NCBI RefSeq assembly: GCF_008327825.1
Contig: NZ_AP019827.1
Coordinates: forward strand, 1,736,001-1,800,000
Length of the DNA: 64,000 bases
DNA from: Leptotrichia shahii
GTDB lineage: Bacteria > Fusobacteriota > Fusobacteriia > Fusobacteriales > Leptotrichiaceae
Direction of reading: 5' to 3'
Positions within the stretch are counted from its first letter, which is position 1; every line of letters starts with the position of its first letter. Of the stretch, positions 1 to 7,662 are shown piece after piece. Made by a program: the position numbers and the translations under genes. Under the pieces are notes generated by a model. The model did not search any database. It was not told where the DNA came from and saw only the letters and a program-made list of their open reading frames with translations.

Positions 1-17
1 ATTTTGAGAAAAAAATA

Positions 18-350
18 ATGGCTAATGAATGGACACTTGTGAATATTGCAGGGTTTGAACTTAAAAACAGTAAAATTTCAATAAAACTTGATAAAGGAAA
101 TGTTGTCATAACGGGAAAAAATGGAAAAAAATATTCGGGAAAATATTCCCTGAAAAATCACAGGATTTCTTTTGAAATAGATAATTTGAATAACCTGCTG
201 AAAAAAGGGAGTGAACTGAGTGACAGTGATAAAGATTTTTTATACGCTTTAAGTAATGCCGATGTAATAACGCTTATGGATAATGAACAAACTCTTTATA
301 TCGAAGTTCCTGAAAGCAATCTTATATTTAAAAAAATAAATAAAAAGTAA
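18..350 (+). CDS. META/HslJ-like domain protein, possibly 5'-truncated by the window edge
   Basis: The first visible ATG gives 110 residues. The order of short strands fits a META (HslJ-like) domain: an initial W-T-L-V-N-I, a K-N-G-K-K-Y-S-G-K-Y stretch, a D-K-D-F-L-Y-A-L helix and a final L-Y-I-E-V. Family members are usually exported or lipid-anchored, but no signal peptide is present here. The frame is open to base 3 without a stop, so the real start and a signal peptide may lie outside the window. There is only a weak ribosome binding site before the ATG. It heads a run of exported-protein genes on the same strand. Domain call is by eye; function unknown. Confidence 0.55.
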   Translation: MANEWTLVNIAGFELKNSKISIKLDKGNVVITGKNGKKYSGKYSLKNHRISFEIDNLNNLLKKGSELSDSDKDFLYALSNADVITLMDNEQTLYIEVPESNLIFKKINKK

Positions 351-440
351 AAAGCTCTAATGTTCTTTTAATCTAAAAAATATACAGTATAATTAAATAA
401 TAGAAATCATAAAAAAATAAAATTTTTAGGAGGAATAATT

Positions 441-1217
441 ATGAAAATAAATTTGAAAAAACTATTTGTTATAGCAGTTATTGGGACAGGTTTATTTATA
501 TCACAGCCTGCACAGGCATTTTATTATGATATGTCAGACAGTTTTAACTATACAAACAATGTGATAAATAGTACAAGAAATTATTTACTTGGTAGTGAAG
601 TAATAAGCCACATTAAAAAAGGAGATTATTCTTCAAAGAAAAAATCAAATTCTAAAAAAACAACTACAAAAACAACGGGAAGTTCAGCAACTTCAACTAC
701 AGCCCCAAAAACAACAAAAGCAAATATTACTTTTAAATCGGACGGAAATACAAGAGGACTTGATTATTTTGTTAATAACTATCCGTCAAAACAGAGAGGG
801 GAAGCAAGAACATATCTGAAAAAAATTCAGGATTCTTTCCCGCAGGTAGCACGTTCTGTAGGAATACCTACAAATGACCTGTCTTCAGGAATGGCAGCTG
901 CAATAGCAGGAGCATATATGGCATATAACAATGTCAGTCTGAATGACAGTTATATGAAACCTCTGCAAAATCAGTTAAAAACAGTGCTTCAAGGTGTAGA
1001 TGACTTTGATAAAATGAGTAACAGCGATAAAAAATATATTTACGATCAATTGGTAATAATAGGAATGACTTTGGCTGTAAATCAGTCCCAAAATCAGCAA
1101 AATCCAAATGCAAAAGTTACCGCTCAGTTAAGAAATGCAGGAAAACAGGTGCTTGAGGGACTTCTCGGAGTAAGTGCAAGTGAAGTAAGAATAACATCAT
1201 CAGGACTTTCTTTTTAA
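441..1217 (+). CDS. Secreted DUF6683-like protein, paralogue 1
   Basis: The 258-residue product starts with a signal peptide (MKINLKKL, hydrophobic core, cleavage near AQA-F). A Lys/Ser/Thr-rich linker at about residues 65-95 leads into a helical C-terminal domain of about 160 residues. That domain contains SVGIPTNDLSSGMAA, GAYMAYNNVSLND and a final VRITSSGLSF. Its pattern resembles DUF6683, whose function is unknown. A strong AGGAGGA site precedes the ATG. Paralogues lie at 1315-2097 and 3855-4517. The signal peptide and C-terminal domain are nearly the same as in paralogue 2, while the middle is different. The location is probably the periplasm or cell surface. Confidence 0.75.
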   Translation: MKINLKKLFVIAVIGTGLFISQPAQAFYYDMSDSFNYTNNVINSTRNYLLGSEVISHIKKGDYSSKKKSNSKKTTTKTTGSSATSTTAPKTTKANITFKSDGNTRGLDYFVNNYPSKQRGEARTYLKKIQDSFPQVARSVGIPTNDLSSGMAAAIAGAYMAYNNVSLNDSYMKPLQNQLKTVLQGVDDFDKMSNSDKKYIYDQLVIIGMTLAVNQSQNQQNPNAKVTAQLRNAGKQVLEGLLGVSASEVRITSSGLSF

Positions 1218-1314
1218 AATAAATAATTACAAAATAAGAAGTTTTATTATAGTATATGGTGACAATAAAAAACAAAAAAATGAAAATATATAATTCAATC
1301 TGGGAGGAATAATT

Positions 1315-2097
1315 ATGAAAATAAATTTAAAAAAATTATTTGTTACAACAGTTATTGGAGCAGGATTATTTGTATCGCAGCCTGCACATGCATTTATGGG
1401 ATACTGGTATGATTATAACAGTGACTGGATTCAGCAGGATATAATGAGAAGAACTTTTGAGAATCATAATAGAGTTTTTGGTAATAATACAAATAACAAC
1501 AGTTCAAGTGGAAAAAGTTCAAGTTCTAAGAGTACAGGAAGCAGTAAAAGTAAATCATCATCATCCCAAACATCGTCTAAACCAAAACCAGCAAAAAAAG
1601 CCAAAATAACTTTTAAATCAGATGGAAGCACAAGAGGACTTGATTATCTTGTTAACAAATATCCTTCAAAACAACGAGGAGAAGCAAGAACATATTTGAA
1701 AAAGATGTATGATTCATTCCCTCAAGTAGCACGTTCAGTGGGAATACCTACAAATGACCTGTCTTCAGGAATGGTTGCTATATTAGCTGGAGCATATATG
1801 GCTTATAACAATGTCAGTTTAAATGACAGTTATATGAAACCTATGGCAAAACAATTTAAGGAAGCTCTAGAAAGTGTAACTGAGTTTGATAAAATGAGTG
1901 ACAGTGATAAAAAGTATATTTATGACCAAATGGTAATAATAGGAATGACTTTGGCTGTAAATCAGTCCCAAAATCAGCAAAATCCAAATGCAAAAGTTAC
2001 CGCTCAATTAAGAAGAGCGGGAAAAGAAGTACTTGAGGGAGTTCTTAAAGTAAATGCAAGCAAAGTAAAAATAACATCATCAGGGCTTGTTTATTAA
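1315..2097 (+). CDS. Secreted DUF6683-like protein, paralogue 2
   Basis: The 260-residue product has a signal peptide ending near AHA-F. A Tyr/Trp/Asn-rich segment and a Ser/Lys/Pro linker (about residues 60-95) follow, then the same C-terminal domain as the gene upstream (SVGIPTNDLSSGM, IIGMTLAVNQSQNQQNPNAK). DNA around the start codon and long stretches of the 3' half match 441-1217 almost exactly, which points to a recent tandem duplication. A GGGAGGA ribosome binding site is present. A hairpin follows at 2130-2160. No biochemical function can be assigned. Confidence 0.75.
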   Translation: MKINLKKLFVTTVIGAGLFVSQPAHAFMGYWYDYNSDWIQQDIMRRTFENHNRVFGNNTNNNSSSGKSSSSKSTGSSKSKSSSSQTSSKPKPAKKAKITFKSDGSTRGLDYLVNKYPSKQRGEARTYLKKMYDSFPQVARSVGIPTNDLSSGMVAILAGAYMAYNNVSLNDSYMKPMAKQFKEALESVTEFDKMSDSDKKYIYDQMVIIGMTLAVNQSQNQQNPNAKVTAQLRRAGKEVLEGVLKVNASKVKITSSGLVY

Positions 2098-2129
2098 ATA
2101 AAAAGAATAGTTTTATATTCACAAAATGC

Positions 2130-2160
2130 AATAAGGGGTTCAGTTCATTTACCCCTTATT
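2130..2160 (+). terminator. GC-stemmed hairpin after the DUF6683-like pair
   Basis: AATAAGGGG at 2130-2138 pairs perfectly with CCCCTTATT at 2152-2160 around a 13-base loop. No long T-run follows, so termination may be partial and allow read-through into the TraX-family gene that begins 28 bases later. Confidence 0.5.
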
Positions 2161-2188
2161 AACAGAAAAGAAAAAATTAGGAGTGAAA

Positions 2189-3001
2189 ATGGATAAAAAA
2201 GTTATATTTTCTAAAGGGATAAATTCTTTTACACTGCATATTCTGGCAATGGCATTTATGGTGGCAGATCATTTATGGAATATATTTTTCCCTAATCAAA
2301 TATGGTTAAATATGCTTGGAAGACTTACCTTTCCAATTTTTGCCTTTATGCTCGTGGAAGGATTTTTTAGGACTAAAAACAGAAAAAAATATTTAATACG
2401 TATCTTTATTTTTGCAGCTATTTCGGAAATTCCGTTCAATCTTTTTGCAAGTCTGGCATTAAGAGGAGAAATAATGGTATTTTATCCATATAACAATGTA
2501 TTATGGACTTTCGGAATTGCCTTATGTGGAATGAATTTACTGGAAAAAACGGAAAAATCAGAAAATCTGAATAAAATAATAAAATTTTTTGCAAAAGCTG
2601 CCATAAGCATTTTAACTGTCGCAATTGCACATTTTGCAAGAAGTGATTATTTAGGATATGGAATTGCAATTATTCTGATATTCTATTTTTTCAGGGGGAA
2701 AAATTACAAAAACATAATATTTCAGGCTGTATTAATGGTGTTTCTAAACGTATTTATTATGCCTGGACTTGAATTTCCGCTTAACTTTTTTGGAAATGAA
2801 ATATTTATAAAAACACAGATATTTGCGATATTTTCACTGCCGATAATATGGCTTTATAATGGGAAACAAGGTATTCATAACAAATTTACAAAATATATGT
2901 TTTATTTCTTTTATCCATTACACCTTTTACTGATAGTGGCGATTTATGTTTCTTTTATGATATATCTGATTTCTTTGATAAGTAAGAATTATGGAAATTA
3001 A
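2189..3001 (+). CDS. TraX-family integral membrane protein
   Basis: A membrane protein of about 270 residues with seven or eight hydrophobic segments. The N-terminal HILAMAFMVADHLWN, the GRLTFPIFAFMLVEGFF segment and FAAISEIPFNL are typical of the TraX family. Plasmid TraX acetylates pilin; chromosomal members in fermentative bacteria have unknown roles. A GTG at 2183 is in frame but lies inside the AGGAG site (2179-2183), so the ATG at 2189, spaced 5 bases from it, is preferred. No conjugation genes are nearby; its neighbours encode exported proteins. Confidence 0.8.
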   Translation: MDKKVIFSKGINSFTLHILAMAFMVADHLWNIFFPNQIWLNMLGRLTFPIFAFMLVEGFFRTKNRKKYLIRIFIFAAISEIPFNLFASLALRGEIMVFYPYNNVLWTFGIALCGMNLLEKTEKSENLNKIIKFFAKAAISILTVAIAHFARSDYLGYGIAIILIFYFFRGKNYKNIIFQAVLMVFLNVFIMPGLEFPLNFFGNEIFIKTQIFAIFSLPIIWLYNGKQGIHNKFTKYMFYFFYPLHLLLIVAIYVSFMIYLISLISKNYGN

Positions 3002-3095
3002 GTGAAGCCAATATTTACAAAGCAAAAGTTTAAGAAGGACTGTTAAGAAAATAAAAAACATAAAAAATTCTGTATTCATTGGGGAAGTGATAAAA

Positions 3096-3821
3096 TTGAA
3101 AAAAATTTTAATAATAGCTATGATAGTTTTTCTTGTTTTTAGCTGCAATAAGAAACAGGAACAAAATAAAACAAAAAAAGATAATAATATTGATATAAGC
3201 CAGAGTGATAAAAACAAAAATGAAGAAAATGAAAAAAATTCAGAAAAAGACAGCTCTGAAATAGAAAAACAGAAGGAAATTTCATCAGAAAAAGCTATAA
3301 AAAAAGCGGAAGAAGAATTTTTAAAGGACAGCAAAAATCTTGAGAAATACCGTAATTATGTAACTGTGGCATTTTATCAAAACCGTGAATTTAAAAGAAC
3401 AAAGGAAATTACAGAAATATTTTTAAAAAATGCTCCTGATTATTCTTATGGTTACAGAGTGATGGCAGATATTCTCTTTTATGAAAAAAAATATAAGGAA
3501 AGTGCTGAATATTATGAAAAAGCAATAGGTATTTTAAAACATGGTAAACAGAGTTATGCAGAATACAAGGATATTAAAGTATTAAATAATGCACTTTCAG
3601 AAATAATTGAAAAAAATTTGATACAGGCTTACAGATTATCAGGAAATAATAAAAAAGCAGTAGAAACTTTTATAATTAACCAAAAATTTCTAAAAGAAAA
3701 CTATAATCCCCTTTTGTATAACATAGCTTTAGAAAATGCCAAAAAGGATAATGAAATGTTAAAATCTACTAATAGTAAAAAATATGAGGAAAACAAGAAA
3801 AAATTATCTAATTTAAATTAA
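3096..3821 (+). CDS. TPR-like lipoprotein
   Basis: The product has a lipoprotein signal with lipobox VFSC close to the N-terminus. A strongly charged Lys/Glu/Asn linker of about 60 residues follows, then helical repeats of TPR character (YGYRVMADILFYEKKYKESA and EYYEKAIGIL). It probably sits in an outer or inner membrane leaflet facing the periplasm. A GTG at 3087 also opens the frame but overlaps the GGGGAAG site, so the TTG at 3096 is the better start. The C-terminal repeats recall those of the lipoprotein at 5861-6976. Specific function unknown. Confidence 0.65.
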   Translation: MKKILIIAMIVFLVFSCNKKQEQNKTKKDNNIDISQSDKNKNEENEKNSEKDSSEIEKQKEISSEKAIKKAEEEFLKDSKNLEKYRNYVTVAFYQNREFKRTKEITEIFLKNAPDYSYGYRVMADILFYEKKYKESAEYYEKAIGILKHGKQSYAEYKDIKVLNNALSEIIEKNLIQAYRLSGNNKKAVETFIINQKFLKENYNPLLYNIALENAKKDNEMLKSTNSKKYEENKKKLSNLN

Positions 3822-3854
3822 CAGTAAAATAAAAAAATTACAGGAGGAACAGTT

Positions 3855-4517
3855 ATGAAAGTAAAATTTATGAAAAAAATATTTCTTTTAAGTATTTTAG
3901 CACTGGGACTTGGAATTTCAGGACAAACTCATGCTGATTACAGCGATATGTTTAAAAATGAAATAATGCAGGAACTTTTAAATACAACTTCATCTTCACA
4001 AGGTAAATCTTACGGAAAATCATCACTTACTTTCACACAGGACGGAAGTACTGATGGACTGGAAACATTGGTTGCAACTTATCCAAAAAGTCAGCAAAAG
4101 GAAATAAGGGCATCATTAAAACAGCTGTATGATTCTTTCCCACAGGTAGCCCATTCTGTAGGAATACCGACAAATGATTTGTCTTCAGCAGTAGCGGCTG
4201 TAATAGCAGGAGCATACATGGCATATAACAATGTCAGTCTTAATGACGACTATGTGAAACCTATGGCAAATCAGTTCAAGGTTCATCTTGAAAACAGTGG
4301 ATTTTTTGACGGAATGAGCAACAGGGAGAAAAAAAGTATGTACGACCAGATGGTTATGGTTGGAATGACTTTAGCTGTGGGACAGTCCTTAAATCAGAGC
4401 AATCCTAATTCACAGACTACAGCTCAATTAAGGGAGGCAGGAAAACAAATACTTGAAGCTATTTTAAAAGTGGATGCTGATAGAGTCCGTATAACAGCTC
4501 AAGGAATATCTTATTAA
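3855..4517 (+). CDS. Secreted DUF6683-like protein, paralogue 3
   Basis: The 220-residue product is the shortest and most diverged of the three paralogues. It has a signal peptide (cleavage near THA-D), a short Ser-rich linker instead of a long Lys/Ser tract, and the same C-terminal domain (HSVGIPTNDLSSAVAA, AYMAYNNVSLNDDY, final VRITAQGISY). An AGGAGGA site precedes the ATG. It is separated from the other two copies by the TraX and TPR lipoprotein genes, so the duplication is older or rearranged. Only 16 bases separate its stop from the next gene, suggesting co-transcription. Function unknown. Confidence 0.75.
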   Translation: MKVKFMKKIFLLSILALGLGISGQTHADYSDMFKNEIMQELLNTTSSSQGKSYGKSSLTFTQDGSTDGLETLVATYPKSQQKEIRASLKQLYDSFPQVAHSVGIPTNDLSSAVAAVIAGAYMAYNNVSLNDDYVKPMANQFKVHLENSGFFDGMSNREKKSMYDQMVMVGMTLAVGQSLNQSNPNSQTTAQLREAGKQILEAILKVDADRVRITAQGISY

Positions 4518-4533
4518 TACGGAGGAGACTGAA

Positions 4534-5301
4534 ATGGATTCAATTATTGCATTAGTGTATTTTTCAGTTGCTGTCATATTAATCGTTTTTGGTATGAAAC
4601 AAATAAAAAACAGAAAAAATCTTCGTAAAATTAATCAAAAACAAGAAGATGAAGTTAAAGAGAAAATAAAACTTGGAATTTTATCAGCTGATACAGTTTA
4701 CCGTGAAAGAACAGAAACAGGAAGAGTATTTTATGAAGTGCCGAAGGATTTGAAAAAAGCAGTTATTCTAAATCTTATTTGCTTTGCCATAATGCTAATA
4801 TTAATATTTCTGGGAATAAAAATTGGAATATTGCTTTTAATAGTCTGTGCTGTAATAAGTATGATATACGGATATAAATATTATTATTCAAAAGAAAAAA
4901 CAAAAAATACACTTGAAATAATAAATGAAGACTTTTACTTAAATGGAAAATTATTGGATATAAAGGGCTATAACTGGGGTACTGAATTATTTCCCCTGTT
5001 TGGCTCTCGAATAATCAGACTTAAATCCCATATTTATCTTCTTGATGGCAAAAAGGAAATCTGCTTTGTACCTGAAAGACAGTTAAAAAGATCTCAAATA
5101 GATATAATAATAGAAGATGACAGAATTTCTAAAATTATAGATGATATTATTGATGTAATCCAGAAAAGACAGATCCCAAAAGTAAAATTCAGACTTTTTA
5201 AAATGAAAAAAATGCAGAGCATACTTCTTTTTTTACTTTTTATATCAATTGTGATACTTGTTTCTTTGTATAAAAGCAAAGCATATATGTATTTATTTTA
5301 A
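4534..5301 (+). CDS. Membrane protein of unknown function
   Basis: A 255-residue protein. Hydrophobic segments lie at about residues 3-20, 70-110 (two passes, AVILNLICFAIMLILIFLGI onward) and 228-250. A soluble stretch of about 110 residues sits between the middle pair and the C-terminal anchor and looks like a PH-like beta fold (INEDFYLNGKLLDIKGYNW); that fold is an inference only. A GGAGGAG site lies 16 bases after the upstream gene, so the two are probably translated from one message. No family was recognised. Confidence 0.65.
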   Translation: MDSIIALVYFSVAVILIVFGMKQIKNRKNLRKINQKQEDEVKEKIKLGILSADTVYRERTETGRVFYEVPKDLKKAVILNLICFAIMLILIFLGIKIGILLLIVCAVISMIYGYKYYYSKEKTKNTLEIINEDFYLNGKLLDIKGYNWGTELFPLFGSRIIRLKSHIYLLDGKKEICFVPERQLKRSQIDIIIEDDRISKIIDDIIDVIQKRQIPKVKFRLFKMKKMQSILLFLLFISIVILVSLYKSKAYMYLF

Positions 5302-5359
5302 TAGGATAAGAAATAGCTGATGAAATTTTGAATAGTTAAATACAGACAGAGGTGAAAAA

Positions 5360-5785
5360 ATGAAAAATAAAAAAATAAATCTAGCTATGATGGCAGGAAT
5401 GATTTTAATGAGTATGGGATGTGAAGCAAAGGGGAAAGCTTCCCAAAACAGCATTTCAGGAAAATATAATGTGGAAACGCTGACTACAAAAGGGCAGACT
5501 GTAAAGGTGGCAGGGCAGAAATGCTTTGAAGATTCATATTTTGAAATAAAAGGAAACATTGCCTATATAAGCCTTAACAATGTAGTTAATGGGAACTGTA
5601 TAACAAAGGCAGGAACTTATGATATGCAAAGTAAGGGCAACGGGAGATACATTCTTGTAGGAAATGGCAAGGAATCAGATGAAATTATTGTAAAAAATGG
5701 AAAAGTGCAGTATAATCAGGATACAGGAATTTCAATGACATTTTCCAAAGATGTGGCATCTACTCTAGAAAATATAAAAAAATAG
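5360..5785 (+). CDS. Small lipoprotein of unknown function
   Basis: The 141-residue product has a lipoprotein signal with lipobox MSMGC at about residues 18-22. The mature part is beta-rich, with SGKYNVETLTTKGQTV and later GTYDMQSKGNGRYILVG, and has a pair of Cys residues (QKCFED and GNCITK) that could form a disulfide. The layout resembles small periplasmic META- or lipocalin-like lipoproteins, but no family is confidently recognised. A GAGGTG site precedes the ATG by 7 bases. Confidence 0.65.
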   Translation: MKNKKINLAMMAGMILMSMGCEAKGKASQNSISGKYNVETLTTKGQTVKVAGQKCFEDSYFEIKGNIAYISLNNVVNGNCITKAGTYDMQSKGNGRYILVGNGKESDEIIVKNGKVQYNQDTGISMTFSKDVASTLENIKK

Positions 5786-5860
5786 TTTACTTTTTGATTA
5801 AAATATAGTATTTTTTAGTACAAGTAAGAAAACTTATTATTAGAAAAATCAGGAGGAATC

Positions 5861-6976
5861 ATGAAAAGATTTATATCATTTATTTTACTGGCAATGATGT
5901 TTATAACAAGCTGTGGAATTAGCGAGAGTTCTGAAAATGATGATAAAAAGGCAGTAGCATCGGCTTTTGAAGATTATATCAATGCAGCAAAAAATGAAGA
6001 TACAAAAAAAGTTAGTGAATATCATTTAATGTGGTTTAATATCTGGCGTACTTCACAAGAAAGTTATAAATATCTTACATATAAAATAAATAAAATTGAA
6101 CTAACAAAGCAGAAAAATGCAAACGGAAGGGATATAAAACTGGCTTACGTAAATGTTTCATTAAAATATCCCGATTTAAACTATACAATGTCTAAATTTT
6201 ATAAAAACAAAGACTTTAATTCGTTGGTAAGAGGAAAAAGCAGATCTACACAGCTAGAAATAATAGAACAGGAAATCTCTTCTTTTTTGAAAAATGAATT
6301 AAAGAAAAATGACACAAAATATATCGAAAAAGAAATGATTGTAAAATTTGAGTACTTCTATCCGCTTAAAAAATGGAAAATTCCTTATGATGAGAATATA
6401 GAGTTTATAAATATTCTTTCACTTGACAGCTATAAAATAAAAGGAATGGATAAAACCATAGGAGAAATTGTAAGAACGCCGGGAAATGATGATGATAGAA
6501 AACTTTTAATCAGTGAAAAAGAGGAAAAAATAAGAAATAAAACAGCAAAAATTGATGATTATAAACTGCTTCTAATGCTTTACTCGCCGGTAAAAAATCC
6601 TGATAACATTAACTTTAAAAGAATATCGCAAAAATTAATAGAAAATTTCCCTGATTATCCAGAAGGATATCTCATTATGACAGATTTTATTTATCATAAT
6701 TATCCTGATAAATATTCAGAAATATTAAATTATGCACAAAAAGGAATTGAAGCATATAAAAATGTCGATACAAAAAAATATCCGGAATTTGTTTATGAAA
6801 ATAGCAGAAATCATCCGATGAATGAACTGTTCAGAATTATAATAGATGTTTATCTGAAAAAAGGCGAAAAAGAAAAAGCACTGGATGTATTCAATAAAAA
6901 CAAAAAAATTATTAAATACTGGATGCCTCCTGCAAATTATGTACAACTTGCAGAAAGGCTGGGAGTAATATGGTAG
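5861..6976 (+). CDS. Lipoprotein with C-terminal TPR-like repeats
   Basis: A 371-residue product with lipobox ITSC at about residues 15-18. The N-terminal half (FEDYINAAKNEDTKKVSEYH) looks like a small NTF2-like or DUF-type domain. The C-terminal part (about 220-371) has helical pairs such as LIENFPDYPEGYLIMTDFI and KKGEKEKALDVFNKN, typical of TPR units. An AGGAGGA site precedes the ATG. Together with the lipoprotein at 3096-3821 it suggests a family of membrane-anchored scaffold proteins in this locus. Function unknown. Confidence 0.65.
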   Translation: MKRFISFILLAMMFITSCGISESSENDDKKAVASAFEDYINAAKNEDTKKVSEYHLMWFNIWRTSQESYKYLTYKINKIELTKQKNANGRDIKLAYVNVSLKYPDLNYTMSKFYKNKDFNSLVRGKSRSTQLEIIEQEISSFLKNELKKNDTKYIEKEMIVKFEYFYPLKKWKIPYDENIEFINILSLDSYKIKGMDKTIGEIVRTPGNDDDRKLLISEKEEKIRNKTAKIDDYKLLLMLYSPVKNPDNINFKRISQKLIENFPDYPEGYLIMTDFIYHNYPDKYSEILNYAQKGIEAYKNVDTKKYPEFVYENSRNHPMNELFRIIIDVYLKKGEKEKALDVFNKNKKIIKYWMPPANYVQLAERLGVIW

Positions 6977-7031
6977 AATTTATAAATTTTCACAAATAAC
7001 TAAAAATTACAATGATAGGAGTTGATTTGTT

Positions 7032-7319
7032 ATGAAAAAAATTATTTTTACATTTTTAATATTAGGAAGTGCTTACAATTTTGCAGCACAAAAAACTTTA
7101 AGAACAGTAGAAAAATGTCGTGTAACTTCAAGAGGTATAACAAAAGATGGTAAAAAATTCGCAAACTGCATTAGCCTTCAGTCAGGAAAAACATTTAATT
7201 TTACAGGACTTGTTGACCAGACTTATTATAAATTCTCAAAAGGAACAATATTTAAAGTGTATTTTTATGGAAGCGGGAACAGAAATTTGACTTTGGAAAC
7301 TTTTGACTACATTCAGTAA
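7032..7319 (+). CDS. Small exported protein of unknown function
   Basis: A 95-residue product with a signal peptide (MKKIIFTFLILGSAYNFAAQ). The short mature domain is beta-rich with two Cys residues (EKCRVT and ANCISL). It is the last gene of the exported-protein run; a strong terminator follows at 7381-7420. An AGGAG site lies 10 bases before the ATG. No family recognised. Confidence 0.6.
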   Translation: MKKIIFTFLILGSAYNFAAQKTLRTVEKCRVTSRGITKDGKKFANCISLQSGKTFNFTGLVDQTYYKFSKGTIFKVYFYGSGNRNLTLETFDYIQ

Positions 7320-7380
7320 TTGGTTTATAAAAATAAATTTTTTTACATTTTAAATTGATAAATAAAAAAATATTACTATG

Positions 7381-7420
7381 CCTTCAATCTCAAATACGGG
7401 ATTGAAGGTATATTTTTTGT
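7381..7420 (+). terminator. Intrinsic terminator ending the exported-protein gene run
   Basis: CCTTCAATC (7381-7389) and GATTGAAGG (7400-7408) form a perfect 9-bp stem with a 10-base loop, followed by a T-rich tail. Confidence 0.85.
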
Positions 7421-7464
7421 TTTCCAGTTTGTTTCGCAAAGTCTTTTTATATCTCTAGTTTTTA

Positions 7465-7480
7465 ACATTTACGTAAATGT
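7465..7480. promoter_or_regulatory. 16-bp perfect palindrome just before the glgP promoter
   Basis: ACATTTACGTAAATGT is a perfect inverted repeat with a central CG. It ends one base before the -35 box of the glgP promoter (7482). This is the size and symmetry of an operator for a LacI-type or similar dimeric regulator. No regulator gene is adjacent, so the binding protein is unknown. Confidence 0.6.
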
Positions 7481-7481
7481 C

Positions 7482-7510
7482 TTGACAAATTAAAAAAATA
7501 GTTATATAAT
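7482..7510 (+). promoter_or_regulatory. Consensus sigma-70 promoter of glgP
   Basis: TTGACA at 7482-7487 and TATAAT at 7505-7510 are both perfect consensus with 17 bases between them. Transcription would start near 7517, giving a leader of about 145 bases before the GTG of glgP. Confidence 0.85.
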
Positions 7511-7530
7511 ATCCTCGCATAGTAAAACAA

Positions 7531-7620
7531 CTTTAAAATTGGATACCAAAAATTAAAATTATTCTATTCAAGCTATTAAGTTTAATACTTTTAGTATTCC
7601 AATTTTGAAGTAGCTTAATA
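7531..7620 (+). other. Structured 5' leader of glgP
   Basis: CTTTAAAATTGGA (7531-7543) can pair with TCCAATTTTGAAG (7598-7610), with one G-U pair. A small hairpin AATACT-TTT-AGTATT (7584-7598) lies inside it. Two further pairings, AAGCTA/TAGCTT (7570-7575 with 7611-7616) and TATTAAG/CTTAATA (7574-7580 with 7614-7620), use overlapping bases, so the folds compete with each other. This suggests a regulated leader, but no known riboswitch motif is recognised. Confidence 0.45.
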
Positions 7621-7662
7621 ACGAAAATTATAAAACAAATTTGAAAGGAAACAATTAAAATA

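Noticed and set aside
7465-7480. CcpA cre site before glgP
   Set aside because: The palindrome ACATTTACGTAAATGT lacks the TGNAANCGNTNNCA pattern.
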